From positions 1 to 64,000 of the forward strand of contig NW_026014840.1 of the NCBI RefSeq assembly GCF_020379485.1: DNA of 64,000 nucleotides, written 5' to 3'. A model generated the notes under the pieces. It saw nothing but the letters and a program-made list of their open reading frames with translations, was not told the origin of the DNA and did not search any database. Origin of the DNA: Brassica napus. Its lineage: Eukaryota > Streptophyta > Magnoliopsida > Brassicales > Brassicaceae. A program made the position numbers and the translations under genes. Below, piece by piece: positions 11,787 through 23,191 of this stretch; the first letter of the stretch is position 1; every line of letters begins with the position of its first letter.

Positions 11787-14539
11787 CGCCGGCTCTGTTC
11801 AGGTTCAGTTGTAGTTTCAGTTGTAGTTGCATTAGTTTCCTCCTCTTGATCTTGGCTTGGTACCTCCCTATCTTCCTGCATCATACTTTGATCATGATCA
11901 CCTGAGCCTTCTTGATCATGGCTTTCAACATGTACTTCAGCTGGTTCAGGTGTGTTTTCCCCCCCATGATCTAAGTTTGATGCCTCGGTAGGTTGTGTGG
12001 TTGTTGTACTGCGTCTCTCCTTCGGATCCTGGGTAGTATGTATCCCAAGCCCCTCTAGAATACTTCTAAGGCTGGCCGCTCTATCTGACTCTCTTGTCAA
12101 TTCTAGCAGCTCATCTTGATTCTTTTCCTCATAGAACCCCTTAGCTTCAATGAACTTTACATCTCTAGAGACTAGAACTCTTCGAGTAGTAGGATCATAG
12201 CACTTGTAACCCTTTTGAGTAGTAGAGTAGCCAACAAACATAGCTCTTGTGCTGGTTGCTTCAAGCTTGTTTCTCAACTCTTTTGGCCTAAGGACAAAGC
12301 ATAGACATCCAAAGATTCGCATATGCTCCAATGATGGCTTGTACTTGTTCAAGGCTTCAAAAGGGGACTGATCATGTAGAATCTTAGTTGGGATCCGGTT
12401 GATTAGATAACAAGATGTAGCCACAGCATCACTCCAAAACCTCTTAGGGACATTTGCTTGAAACATCATTGACCTTGCCACCTCCATGAGATGCCTATTC
12501 TTTCTCTCAGCCACTCCATTTTGCTGAGGAGTATAAGGACAACTCGTTTGGTGTAGTATCCCATGTTGTGCTAGATGTTGCTTGAAGGCTTGACCAGTGT
12601 ATTCCCCACCATTATCTGATCTCAAAATTTTAATCTTGGCATTGTAATGGTTAGTCACATAGTTTTGAAAATTTTTAAAAGCTTCAAGCACCCTATCTTT
12701 GGTTTGAATAAGTGTTATCCAGGTGTATTTCGATTTTTCATCTATGAATGTGACAAAGTATTTAAAACTATCCCTAGACAAGCAAGGAGCAGTCCAAACA
12801 TCAGAGTGAATTAGATCAAAGCACTTGTCATAAACAGTAGATGAAATGGGAAACACAGTTTTACAATGCTTGCCTAAAATGCAAGCTTCACAATCCTTAT
12901 TTTCAAATACCACACCTGGTAACATTAAGTTTAAAGCCCTAACATGGGGATGACCTAGTCTAGCATGCCACAATGCATTTTTATTCATCATAGAAGCAGA
13001 AGTAAATGAGCAGAAGTAATCAGAAACAGGAGCTAGTTCTTCAAGTAAATATAAATCTCCCTTGGTAACTCCTTTTCCAATCAATTGGCTGCTCTCAATA
13101 TCCTGAAACTTCACATCATTAGGACTGAATATAACATTGCAATTAAGATCTGTAGTACACTTCTTTACAGATAATAGATTTGATGTGAAGTCAGGCATAT
13201 AAAATGCTTTAGAGTCTTTATCAAACAATTTTAGCTTGCCAATTCCTCTAATTGGGATTTTATCTCCATTTGCAATCATGACATGTCCATTTGTAGGTTC
13301 AATGTCTCTAATCAAACTAGTATCACTAATCATATGATGAGATGCTCCTGAATCAACTACCAATGGTTTAAACAGATTGTGTGCAATATGAGACTGTCCT
13401 AGTATGCTAGTAGGTTTATAAACAATGCTTGAATGATCAGGTTCTCTAGCAATACTACACGATTCATATAATGCACCAAAGGAGTAACCAAGAGTACCAA
13501 GTGTGTTACCATTCTCCTTTAGCATTTTGATGAGGGAGTCAAGGTCTGATCTCCTTAGGTACTCGTTCTCACGGTTGTTCTGAAGGCTTGGCTGAGGTGT
13601 GTAAGTCACCAGGGCCTTGCTATCTCCAGGCTCACGTGTCCCGCCCTCTCCAGCTTGGCCTGAGCTCCCAGCCACACTTGAACTTCCCGGCTCACTTCCA
13701 GCATACGAGACATTGGCTCTCCCATCTTTCTCTCTTGAGAACTTGGCCGGCTTCAGATGAGGATGCAAGATCCAGCACTGGTTCTTCTTGTGACCTTGTC
13801 TCTTGCAATGATCACAATTTCCCGTGAACTTCTTTGCATCATACTGGTTAGAGCTCGCACGGTTTGCTTGCGGAACCTCAGCTTGGTTTGCAAGTGTGAT
13901 CTCTCCTTTCCCTCCAAAGAGACCGATAGAACCTTCCTCCTTCTGAACTTGTGCACACACTTCCTCAAGGTCAGGTAACTTCCCGGACCTCAGAATGTGT
14001 TTGATGAGGCTGTTGTAGCTTGGATTCAGCGTGAGCAGCAACCCAAACACCTTGTCCTGCTCGCGTCTCTCAGCCAGCTCATCTAGGTTGGTTGTGCCTG
14101 GCCTCAGCATCTCCAGTTCAGACCACAAGGCTCTGAACCTCCCAAGGTGCTTAGTAAACTCCATGTCCTCCTGTGTCAAGCTGTTGATAGCACGTTTCAC
14201 TTCAAACACACGGCTCAAGTTTGAGATGTTACCATAAACCTTCTTTAGCGTGTCCCAAAGATCCTTTGCTGTCTCACAGTAGCTGTATGCCTCCAGGATA
14301 GACACTTCAAGAGACCGTTGGAGTATAGACATCACCAGCTGATCATCTTGCTCCCACTTCTCTTCATCGCACTCGACAATCTCCTTGTCGCCTTCATAAG
14401 TAATGAGCTTTGGGGCTTCACTCTGTGTGATGTGTCCCCATAAACCCTTACTCCCCACTGCTGTCTTCACCAAACGAGACCACAAAAGGTAGTTACCCCC
14501 CTTGAGAGTAACCGGAACCACTGCCTTGTTGCTTTCCAT
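11774..14539 (-). CDS. C1 gag-protease-integrase part of the copia polyprotein
   Basis: This 921-residue frame starts at the ATG at 14539, 77 bp downstream of the PBS. Order: an N-terminal Gag domain (GGNYLLWSRLVKTAVGSKGL region), one CCHC zinc knuckle CDHCKRQGHKKNQC that binds genomic RNA, aspartic protease with VVDSGASHHMISD, the integrase zinc-binding region (HARLGHPH, then CEACILGKHC), and a DDE core with DLIHSDVWTAP, LRSDNGGEYTG and NGVAERKNRH. A long acidic, Gln/Glu/Thr-rich tail follows. The frame ends in a short wrong-frame extension where it overlaps the RT frame by 13 bp. Gag packages RNA, protease matures the polyprotein and integrase inserts the cDNA. No lesion is visible in these domains. 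Confidence 0.93.
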   Translation of the reverse strand: MESNKAVVPVTLKGGNYLLWSRLVKTAVGSKGLWGHITQSEAPKLITYEGDKEIVECDEEKWEQDDQLVMSILQRSLEVSILEAYSYCETAKDLWDTLKKVYGNISNLSRVFEVKRAINSLTQEDMEFTKHLGRFRALWSELEMLRPGTTNLDELAERREQDKVFGLLLTLNPSYNSLIKHILRSGKLPDLEEVCAQVQKEEGSIGLFGGKGEITLANQAEVPQANRASSNQYDAKKFTGNCDHCKRQGHKKNQCWILHPHLKPAKFSREKDGRANVSYAGSEPGSSSVAGSSGQAGEGGTREPGDSKALVTYTPQPSLQNNRENEYLRRSDLDSLIKMLKENGNTLGTLGYSFGALYESCSIAREPDHSSIVYKPTSILGQSHIAHNLFKPLVVDSGASHHMISDTSLIRDIEPTNGHVMIANGDKIPIRGIGKLKLFDKDSKAFYMPDFTSNLLSVKKCTTDLNCNVIFSPNDVKFQDIESSQLIGKGVTKGDLYLLEELAPVSDYFCSFTSASMMNKNALWHARLGHPHVRALNLMLPGVVFENKDCEACILGKHCKTVFPISSTVYDKCFDLIHSDVWTAPCLSRDSFKYFVTFIDEKSKYTWITLIQTKDRVLEAFKNFQNYVTNHYNAKIKILRSDNGGEYTGQAFKQHLAQHGILHQTSCPYTPQQNGVAERKNRHLMEVARSMMFQANVPKRFWSDAVATSCYLINRIPTKILHDQSPFEALNKYKPSLEHMRIFGCLCFVLRPKELRNKLEATSTRAMFVGYSTTQKGYKCYDPTTRRVLVSRDVKFIEAKGFYEEKNQDELLELTRESDRAASLRSILEGLGIHTTQDPKERRSTTTTQPTEASNLDHGGENTPEPAEVHVESHDQEGSGDHDQSMMQEDREVPSQDQEEETNATTTETTTEPEQSRRCSH

Positions 14540-14615
14540 TTCAGAATCACCCGGATGAAAGCTAAGTGGCTAGTGTGTTCTTGAGTGTTCTAGTACTCAA
14601 ACCCAGATTATGATG

Positions 14616-14633
14616 AACCTGGCTCTGATACCA
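14616..14633 (-). other. Primer binding site of C1 (initiator tRNA-Met type)
   Basis: On the minus strand it reads TGGTATCAGAGCCAGGTT, two bases downstream of the 5' LTR end. The TGGTATCAGAGC core is complementary to the 3' end of plant initiator tRNA-Met and is typical of copia elements. Confidence 0.9.
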
Positions 14634-14635
14634 TA

Positions 14636-15226
14636 TAAGTTTTAGAGAATCTGAGTTTGATATAAGGAAAGAAAGAGATTAGAAAGAGTCTAGAGGTGAT
14701 TTAGAACGAGTTTAGCTAAGAGTTTAGTGTATGATCATGATTGAGAGCCTTTGAGTCTAAGAGAGTGTTTTGGTGTCAAGAACTGTCTGATCTTTTATTA
14801 AGAGCATGAGTTACAATATATAGTGTGAGCATACAAGGGTTTTCGAAATCCAGAGAAGACTAAAGCATGTGAGGTCAATGTGGAAAGGATAAGCTCATTT
14901 GAACTAGCCAATTAGCTTCTCCACATGCGCGGAGTATCTAGCATCTTGGACCGAGATGCTCTTGCCTTTCCAGCTGTTCCAGCCTGTCAAGGCGCGCTCT
15001 TCCTTATCCCTCAACGGTCTGATCCATCCAGGTAAGTTCCTTCCCTTCCCATAAGTTACCCCAAGTAACTTCTTTACTCTTGTCAATGTTTTACTCATCT
15101 CCATGTGTACGGATGGTACGGTCATGTACGGACAGTACGGACCTTACCCAAACCTTCCCAAGATTCAACTCATCTCCTTAGTCTCAACTCCTCACTTGCT
15201 CCACATATACTCAACTCATCTCAACA
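14636..15226 (-). repeat. 5' LTR of C1 (591 bp)
   Basis: On the element strand it starts TGTTGAGATGAG at 15226 and runs to the PBS. The expected terminal CA appears as TA at 14636/14637, either a mutation or a boundary off by a few bases. A TATA-like element (14817-14822) lies about 405 bp inside. Four GTACGG hexamers sit at 15107-15140 in the U3 part. The outer edge joins satellite directly at 15226/15227. Confidence 0.9.
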
Positions 15227-18200
15227 TGAATCTCTTTGTAAGAAGCTTGATTTGGATACATAAAGTGGTGGAGAATCACCAGGAAGTTGAATAAATCTCA
15301 TAGGACATGGCATGAAGATCTTATCCCACTTTAAAATCAGGTGATTCCAGTTTCCCAGTTTGGGAATAGCACAGCTTCTTCGTCGTTCCAATCAAACCAG
15401 GATGAATCTCTTTGTAAGAAGCTTGATTTGGATACATAAAGTGGTGGAGAATCACCAGGAAGTTGAATAAATCACATAGGAGTTGGCATGAAGAAGTTAT
15501 CCCACTTTCAAATCAGTTGATTCCAGTTTCCCAGTTTGGGAATAGCACAGCTTCTTCGTCGTTCCAATCAAACCAGGATGAATCTCTTTGTAAGAAGCTT
15601 GATTTGGATACGTAAAGTGGTGGAGAATCACCAGGAATTTGAATAAATCTCATAGGAGTTGGCATGAAGAAGTTATCCCACTTTCAAATCAGGTGATTCC
15701 AGTTTCCCAGTTTGGGAATAGCACAGCTTCTTCGTCGTTCTAATCAAACCAGGATGAATCACTTTGTAAGAAGCTTGATTTGGATACATAAAGTGGTGGA
15801 GAATCACCAGGAAGTTGAATAAATCTCATAGGAGTTGGCATGAAGAAGTTATCCCACTTTCAAATCAGGTGATTCCAGTTTCCCAGTTTGGGAATAGCAC
15901 AGCTTCTTCGTCTTTCCAATCAAACCAGGATGAATCTCTTTGTAAGAAGCTTGATTTGGATACATAAAGTGGTGGAGAATCACCAGGAAGTTGAATAAAT
16001 CTCATAGGAGTTGGCATGAAGAAGTTATCCCACTTTCAAATCAGGTGATTCCAGTTTCCCAGTTTGGGAATAGCACAGCTTCTTCGTCGTTCCAATCAAA
16101 CCAGGATGAATCTCTTTGTAAGAAGCTTGATTTGGATACATAAAGTGGTGGAGAATCACCGGAATTTGAATAAATCTCATAGGAGTTGGCATGAAGAAGT
16201 TATCCCACTTTCAAATCAGGTGATTCCAGTTTCCCAGTTTGGGAATAGCACAGCTTCTTCGTCGTTCCAATCAAACCAGGATGAATCTCTTTGTAAGAAG
16301 CTTGATTTGGATACATAAAGTGGTGGAGAATCACCAGGAAGTTGAATAAATCTCATAGGAGTTGGCATGAAGAAGTTATCCCACTTTCAAATCAGGTGAT
16401 TCCAGTTTCCCAGTTTGGGAATTGCACAGCTTCTTCGTCGTTCCAATCAAACCAGGATGAATCTCTTTGTAAGAAGCATGATTTGGATACGTAAAGTGGT
16501 GGAGAATCACCGGGAATTTGAATAAATCTCATAGGAGTTGGCATGAAGAAGTTATCCCACTTTCAAATCAGGTGATTCCAGTTTCCCAGTTTGGGAATAG
16601 CACAGCTTCTTCGTCGTTCCAATCAAACCAGGATGAATCTCTTTGTAAGAAGCTTGATTTGGATACATAAAGTGGTGGAGAATCACCAGGAAGTTGAATA
16701 AATCTCATAGGATTGGCATGAAGAAGTTATCCCACTTTCAAATCAGGTGATTCCAGTTTCCCAGTTTGGGAATAGCACAGCTTCTTCGTCGTTCCAATCA
16801 AACCAGGATGAATCTCCTTGTAAGAAGCTTGATTTGGATACATAAAGTGGTGGAGAATCACCAGGAAGTTGAATAAATCTCATAGGAGTTGGCATGAAGA
16901 AGTTATCCCACTTTCAAATCAGGTGATTCCAGTTTCCCAGTTTGGGAATAGCACAGCTTCTTCGTCGTTCCAATCAAACCAGGATGAATCTCTTTGTAAG
17001 AAGCATGATTTGGATACGTAAAGTGGTGGAGAATCACCGGGAATTTGAATAAATCTCATAGGAGTTGGCATGAAGAAGTTATCCCACTTTCAAATCAGGT
17101 GATTCCAGTTTCCCAGTTTGGGAATAGCACAGCTTCTTCGTCGTTCCAATCAAACCAGGATGAATCTCTTTGTAAGAAGCTTGATTTGGATACATAAAGT
17201 GGTGGAGAATCACCAGGAAGTTGAATAAATCTCATAGGAGTTGGCATGAAGATCTTATCCCACTTTCAAATCAGGTGATTCCAGTTTCCCAGTTTGGGAA
17301 TAGCACAGCTTCTTCGTCGTTCCAATCAAACCAGGATGAATCTCTTTGTAAGAAGCTTGATTTGGATACATAAAGTGGTGGAGAATCACCGGGAAGTTGA
17401 ATAAATCTCATAGGAGTTGGCATGAAGAAGTTATCCCACTTTCAAATCAGTTGATTCCAGTTTCCCAGTTTGGTAATAGAACAGCTTCGTCGTCGTTCCA
17501 ATCAAACCACGATGAATCACTTTGTAAGAAGCTTGATTTGGATACATAAAGTGGTGGAGAATCACCAGGAAGTTGACTAATTCTCATAGGATTTGGCATG
17601 AAGAAGTTATCCCACTTTCAAATCAGGTGATTCCAGTTTCCCAGTTTGGGAATAGCACAGCTTCTTCGTCGTTCCAATCAAACCAGGATGAATCTCTTTG
17701 TAAGAAGCTTGATTTGGATACATAAAGTGGTGGAGAATCACCGGAAGTTGAATAAATCTCATAGGAGTTGGCATGAAGAAGTTATCCCACTTTCAAATCA
17801 GGTGATTCCAGTTTCCCAGTTTGGGAATAGCACAGCTTCTTCGTCGTTCTAATCAAACCAGGATGAATCACTTTGTAAGAAGCTTGATTTGGATACATAA
17901 AGTGGTGGAGAATCACCCGGAAGTTGAATAAATCTCATAGGAGTTGGCATGAAGAAGTTATCCCACTTTCAAATCAGGTGATTCCAGTTTCCCAGTTTGG
18001 GAATAGCACAGCTTCTTCGTCGTTCCAATCAAACCAGGATGAATCTCTTTGTAAGAAGCTTGATTTGGATACATAAAGTGGTGGAGAATCACCAGGAAGT
18101 TGAATAAATCTCATAGGATTTGGCATGAAGAAGTTATCCCCCTTTCAAATCAGGTGATTCCAGTTTCCCAGTTTGGGAATAGCACAGCTTCTTCGTCGTT

Positions 18201-19319
18201 CCAATCAAACCAGGATGAATCTCCTTGTAAGAAGCTTGATTTGGATACATCAAGTGGTGGAGAATCACCAGGAAGTTGAATAAATCTCATAGGAGTTGGC
18301 ATGAAGAAGTTATCCCACTTTCAAATCAGGTGATTCCAGTTTCCCAGTTTGGGAATAGCACAGCTTCTTCGTCGTTCCAATCAAACCAGGATGAATCTCT
18401 TTGTAAGAAGCTTGATTTGGATACATAAAGTGGTGGAGAATCACCAGGAAGTTGAATAAATCTCATAGGACTTGGCATGAAGATCTTATCCCACTTTCAA
18501 ATCAGGTGATTCTAGTTTCCCAGTTTGGGAATAGCACAGCTTCTTCGTCGTTCCAATCAAACCAGGATGAATCTCTTTGTAAGAAGCTTGATTTGGATAC
18601 ATAAAGTGGTGGAGAATCACCAGGAAGTTGAATAAATCTCATAGGAGTTGGCATGAAGAAGTTATCCCACTTTCAAATCAGGTGATTCCAGTTTCCCAGT
18701 TTGGGAATAGCACAGCTTCTTCGTCGTTCCAATCAAACCAGGATGAATCTCTTTGTAAGAAGCTTGATTTGGATACATAAAGTGGTGGAGAATCACCAGG
18801 AAATTGAATAAATCTCATAGGAGTTGGCAAGAAGAAGTTATCCCACTTTCAAATCAGGTGATTCCAGTTTCCCAGTTTGGGAATAGCACAGCTTCTTCGT
18901 CGTTCCAATCAAACCAGGGTGAATCTCATTGTAAGAAGCATGATTTGGATACGTAAAGTGGTGGAGAATCAACGGGAATTTGAATAAATCTCATAGGAGT
19001 TGGCATGAAGAAGTTATCCCACTTTCAAATCAGTTGATTCCAATTTCCCAGTTTGGTAATAGAACAGCTTCGTCGTCGTTCCAAACAAACCACGATGAAT
19101 CACTTTGTAAGAAGCTTGATTTGGATACATAAAGTGGTGGAGAATCACCAGGAAGTTGAATAAATCTCATAGGAGTTGGATGAAGAAGTTATCCCACTTT
19201 CAAATCAGGTGATTCCAGTTTCCCAGTTTGGGAATAGCACAGCTTCTTCGTCGTTCCAATCAAACCAGGATGAATCTCTTTGTAAGAAGCTTGATTTGGA
19301 TACATAAAGTGGTGGAGAA
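15227..19319 (+). repeat. Centromeric satellite array 2 (~23 diverged monomers)
   Basis: Same 176-bp monomer and orientation as array 1 but with more monomer variants. AGATCT-bearing monomers lie near 15310, 17250 and 18480. AAGCATG monomers with CGTAAAG lie near 16478, 17002 and 18938. GGTAATAGAACAG monomers lie near 17470 and 19055. CTCCTTG monomers lie near 16815 and 18220. Variants recur at multiples of 3, 7-9 or 11 monomers, which suggests overlapping duplications rather than a clean higher-order repeat. Lower homogeneity indicates older or less active turnover than arrays 1 and 3. It is interrupted at 19320 by the LTR of NA0, within GGTGGAGAA. Confidence 0.95.
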
Positions 19320-20377
19320 TGTTGACTTGAAGAAAAGAAATGGAGTGGTGAAGTGTTGAGTTGAGATTGAGTCTTGAGCAAGAATAGGGCAAGACCTCCG
19401 GAGATTATCTATGAAGACTTTAAGAGCGTTTGAAGGTGTCCAGAAGTGCTCATACGGCTGTGCAAAGATAGGGCCAAGTCCATGAGGGACTTAGAAGAGT
19501 GTTTGGGAGTAAATGGGCAAGTGTGCATACTTAGGGCGAGGCAGTACGGATGGTACGGACCTGTACGGATCCATACGGACCGAGACAACCCGAGGATTCA
19601 CAACTTGGCCATTTGAGATGTTTTGGGAGTGTGCAAAGTCCGGGCCAAGATGTGCAAAGTTAGGGCGTGATCAGAACATGTCATGGAGGCTTTGTGCACA
19701 CTTAGGGCTGAGTAAAAGGAATCTGGTCGTGGAGCATCAAAAGGGAATCAAGGAGATCCCTTGTGAAGGCAAGCGGCCAATGAGAGCTGAGATGGAGCTG
19801 ATTGGCTACTTTGGAGTATGGACAGGCTGGCTGTAGCTGTAAAGTGAAAGACAGCCTTTATCATGAACCTGATCTGAATAAGGGCTGGATACATGGGAGC
19901 CTATAAGGAGCCAATGGGAGAACAGCCTTCCCTTTGACCAGTTTGAATAAACCAATCAGATATCAACTAGCTCTCCTCCAATCAAGACATTTCACACAGA
20001 TTGCAATCTCAACTCTCCATCCTGGCCATCCATTTATATTCAGTCATTTCTATCCATTAGATTTAGGTTTATGAGAATGCAAAGTTGTAAACCTTATAAA
20101 AGGAGATGTGTGGGCGATTTTGTAAAGGCTTAAGGGAGTTTGGGGGATTTCCCCTCTCCACTTCATAATGAAATGTGTTCTTGAATCAGATTCCCTTTAA
20201 TCTCTCCCTTTCTTATACTCTTATTCTCTCAAAGTCTCTTGTTTCTGATTTAAGTAAACACATAAACACTCTTATAAACTCTCTCTCTAAAATCACCTAA
20301 AACAAACTCTAATCTTCTCAGCTTGCTCCATTGGAGCTTATACACATACACAACCTGAGATCTCTGAAAATCTAACA
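19320..20377 (+). repeat. 5' LTR of NA0 (1058 bp)
   Basis: It starts TGTTGACTTGAAG at the satellite junction and ends CTAACA just before the PBS. A TATA box (TATAAAAG, 20095-20102) suggests a Pol II promoter. GTACGG hexamers start at 19544, 19553 and 19563, with ATACGG at 19573. A pyrimidine-rich leader with repeated TCTC motifs follows the TATA box. A 107-codon open frame inside it (19513-19836) has no recognisable homology and is probably chance. Confidence 0.85.
20095..20102 (+). promoter_or_regulatory. TATA box in NA0 LTR
   Basis: TATAAAAG lies about 280 bp before the LTR end and upstream of a TC-rich leader, the expected position of the U3/R boundary of a plant LTR promoter. Confidence 0.6.
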
Positions 20378-20395
20378 TGGTATCAGAGCCAGGTT
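20378..20395 (+). other. Primer binding site of NA0
   Basis: TGGTATCAGAGCCAGGTT abuts the LTR end and is identical to the C1 PBS, so both use initiator tRNA-Met as primer. Confidence 0.88.
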
Positions 20396-21630
20396 CATGT
20401 GAACTTGGTTCTCTCTTCCGCTGAAGCACCAAGCACTCCCCATGTCATTTGAAGCAGTGAAGAAGCTCCATGGTCTCATCCGGCTGTTCAACACCTCAAG
20501 TGGAAGGCGTGTTCATCCTGAAGTCCAGAAGCTGTCTGTTGCTGTTTCTCATCATCCCATGTCGCCCTTGAAGAAAGAAGATCCAAGGAAACAAAGGCAA
20601 TGGAGCGGATTAGCTACCCTCTCTAACAAAGCCAGTTCCGGGTTCTTGCTATTCAAAGTCCAAGAAGAAGTTTCTCAAGAAGAAAGCTTGCTGCTTGTAC
20701 TGGTGTGGCGTGTACAACATGGAGAAAGGTGGGAGCTTAGACATGGTGGTTCAAAAGGAAAGGTCCATGGAAGATGGAGGCGTTGGGGTGCATACTAACA
20801 ACTCAGAATCTGTCCAATGGAATCAAGGATCTATACAAAGGTCCTTGGCTGTAAGAAAGTTCTTTCCTTTTGTATAAAGCTTGAGTGTATTGACAGGTTG
20901 TGTTGTGATTGAAAACTTGTGGATGTTTTAAGATTGCTAGATATGAAATGTTTAGAATCTGTCCCAAGATACTTGAGAGTTGTGTATGGTGATTGAGAGT
21001 GGTAAAGCTTGCCTCGGTTCTATAATGATTGTATAGGATACTAGATGTGTCTGATCCTGTTTGCTTTCATTGATTGAAACCGAGTAGTATAGTAAAGCTT
21101 AGAGTGTTGTTGCTGCCTTAGGTTGATGCACTTGGATTCAAGTCTAAGATGCAGTTAAGGCAGAAGTTAAAATTGCCTAAGTAACTTGTATTGAATCTGT
21201 TAAGGTCTTACATGTGCTTAGAGAGATTGCTTGCAAAGATTAGAACTTGAATGAGTCTTGTGTAATCTGTTGCAATGCTTGTGATATTGGTGATCAACCT
21301 TGATGGTGTGTCAAGGATTGATACCAATACCTTTGTGTCTTATCTTTGCTGGAGTTTGAGTGATGTTTCAGGTACATGAGGAGTGTTCTTTGTCCATCAC
21401 TAATCCTAGTTGAAGAGGAAGACTTTGCCCATTGTTAAAGCAATGGAGAGTGGCTTGTGTGTATGGCCGGTTGAGATAGCGCAGCTTGTGATGGTGATGC
21501 GCTCCTGGTTCATGGAGACACACAAGTAAAGGCCATCACCAAAGTCTTTGGGAGACTGATGACCTGAAGGCATTGGAGCTGAAGGCAAAGGCAGATCGGT
21601 TGGCTTAAGCGCAGCTGTAGGCAGTGATGC
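20396..21630 (+). other. NA0 internal region, 5' part (no recognisable gene)
   Basis: There is no retroviral protein motif in any frame. About 20400-20850 has mixed composition, while 20851-21371 is T-rich, begins with GTAAG and ends TTTCAG before GT, which would fit a plant intron. About 21400-21630 is closely similar to 52110-52330 in NA1, including AGTGATGCGCTC at the gypsy insertion site. Short open frames here (118 codons at 20442-20798, 60 antisense codons at 21406-21588) match nothing I recognise. Confidence 0.6.
21626..21630. other. Target-site duplication of the gypsy element, left copy
   Basis: GATGC immediately precedes the LTR start and is repeated at 29618-29622 after the right LTR. 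NA1 has the uninterrupted site as AGTGATGCGCTCCCGG near 52325, which confirms the empty-site sequence. Confidence 0.92.
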
Positions 21631-23131
21631 TGTAACACCCGCCTTTCAAAACTAACCAACTTAATAAATATATTTCATAAAAATCCATCTTTATTCTTAA
21701 AGAAACATCTTAACATGAAATCATAAACCGCATAATTCGTAAAGTCAAACCAACGTAGTTATATCTGAAATAAAACATAAGTAAAACTCATTTTTAAAAC
21801 CAGCACCCGACAAGACTCGCTGTGAACCTTCACTCCTCACCTGAAAGGGGAAAAGGGGAAAGAGGGGTGAATAACACACAGTCATTCAGTGAGGATGGTC
21901 ATGCCTGTCCACATGACCCCTAACATTATTAACCAACTTGCACACAAAAATACTAGTCCTAGAACATGCATCACTCAACATATTAAACAATTAGCAATCA
22001 TAACAAATTATTCATATCAATACACTTCCATTAATCACATTAACATTTCTTATCTCATAACCATTCCCAATATTATTAATAACATAACACTTAGGCTGGC
22101 CGTCACCTCGAAAGGTCGTACGCCACCTTGGGCTCGTCAGCCGGTTTACGGGCTTTGACGGGATCGCCATGTCCTCGTCCTCAGTCCGACTTCACACATT
22201 TTATATATACTTTACACTTTCAACACTTATCACTTGAACCATTATCAACTAATCATTAAAATTATCATCACAAATAATCATCACACATCAATCACAATCA
22301 AATACAGACAAGTTCCTAGACCTAGCATTTAAGAATACAACTTGACTAATAATATTAAGAATCCACAGCTCGCATCCTCACCTTTGCCCTGAGGTTGAAA
22401 GTAAATTCTGAATATAGCGGTTGAAATACTGTTCTAGCGATCTGAAACTGCATGTGTTCAAAGGGAATTAAGGTTTCTGTTTTGATAGAACAAACTGTTT
22501 CTTGGCCAGGAAGCAACACGAGTAATTAATTGATCTTACATCTAAACAAGAAACCGTCAACTGATACAGATTCCTCGAAACAAGAGCTTTCCATGAATAT
22601 CTTACTCGCTTTCTAACTCTCTCTGGTTCACCGGGAAATCTTCTCACAAAACCCCTATGTGACACTCGTAAATGCGTGGTTGTGTGGCTGTAGAAAGCTG
22701 GGAATGTCAGCTTTCCAACCATAACAATACCGTCACCTAGATCCTTCTGTATCAACCGGAAATTGCCCCAAAATATGGCTCTCGTAACTGAGATACGAAA
22801 GTTGCTGTGTCCTCCTTGAAACAAGATCTATCGATCCAGCTAAGACTCTTTGCTTAAATCTTAAGTATCTGGCCGTAAACTCCTCTCCAAAACCTCAACT
22901 TGACACTGATCTCACTTAGAGAACAGAGTGTTGCAGGCTGCGTTTTTGGTGAATTTGGCAGGGCTTTGCCATCAATTTTTCTCTCCCTCTCCTCTCTAGA
23001 TCGTGGCCACAACATATAAGTGAAATATCTTAGGTTGCAGATCATCCAAAATGACTAAAATGCCCTTCTTTAGGGTTTTTTTTTGGCTCAAAATATGGGC
23101 TTGGGGGTTTGAATGGGTTTGGGCCATGACA
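21631..23131 (-). repeat. 3' LTR of gypsy element (1501 bp)
   Basis: It starts TGTAACACCC and ends CATGACA on the plus strand. It matches 28115-29617 throughout, with differences such as the fifth base, GTAAAG/GCAAAG near 21738, and a TGTGTGG/CGTGGTGG difference near 22680. Small open frames inside it are repeated in both LTRs and are not genes. Confidence 0.93.
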
Positions 23132-23147
23132 ATTCTCCCCCACATAG
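23132..23147 (-). other. Polypurine tract of gypsy element
   Basis: The minus strand reads CTATGTGGGGGAGAAT, immediately before the 3' LTR, as expected for the plus-strand primer. Confidence 0.75.
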
Positions 23148-23191
23148 AATGAATTCGTCCTCGAATTGCACGGCTGGGGCATGGCCCCGCT

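Larger units (their letters stand above)
9445..15226 (-). mobile_element. Ty1/copia LTR retrotransposon C1, nearly complete
   Basis: Reading on the minus strand, the order is 5' LTR (14636-15226), PBS (14616-14633), gag-pol (14539-10065), conserved 3' block (10048-9981), PPT (9940-9926) and 3' LTR (9925-9445). The pol order protease-integrase-RT-RNase H defines Ty1/copia. The 3' LTR lacks its last ~109 bp, where it meets satellite at 9444/9445. The shared 481 bp of the two LTRs show one difference that I can see (A at about 9464 against G in the 5' copy), so insertion was very recent. No target-site duplication is visible, and the flanking satellite phases differ by about 41 bp, so the left end was lost together with some target DNA. 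Brassica centromeres are known to carry a Ty1/copia family called CRB; whether C1 belongs to it would need an alignment. Confidence 0.93.

Noticed and set aside
14616..14633. tRNA gene at the TGGTATCAGAGC sites
   Set aside because: These 18-bp sites are primer binding sites next to LTRs; no cloverleaf or flanking tRNA sequence is present.
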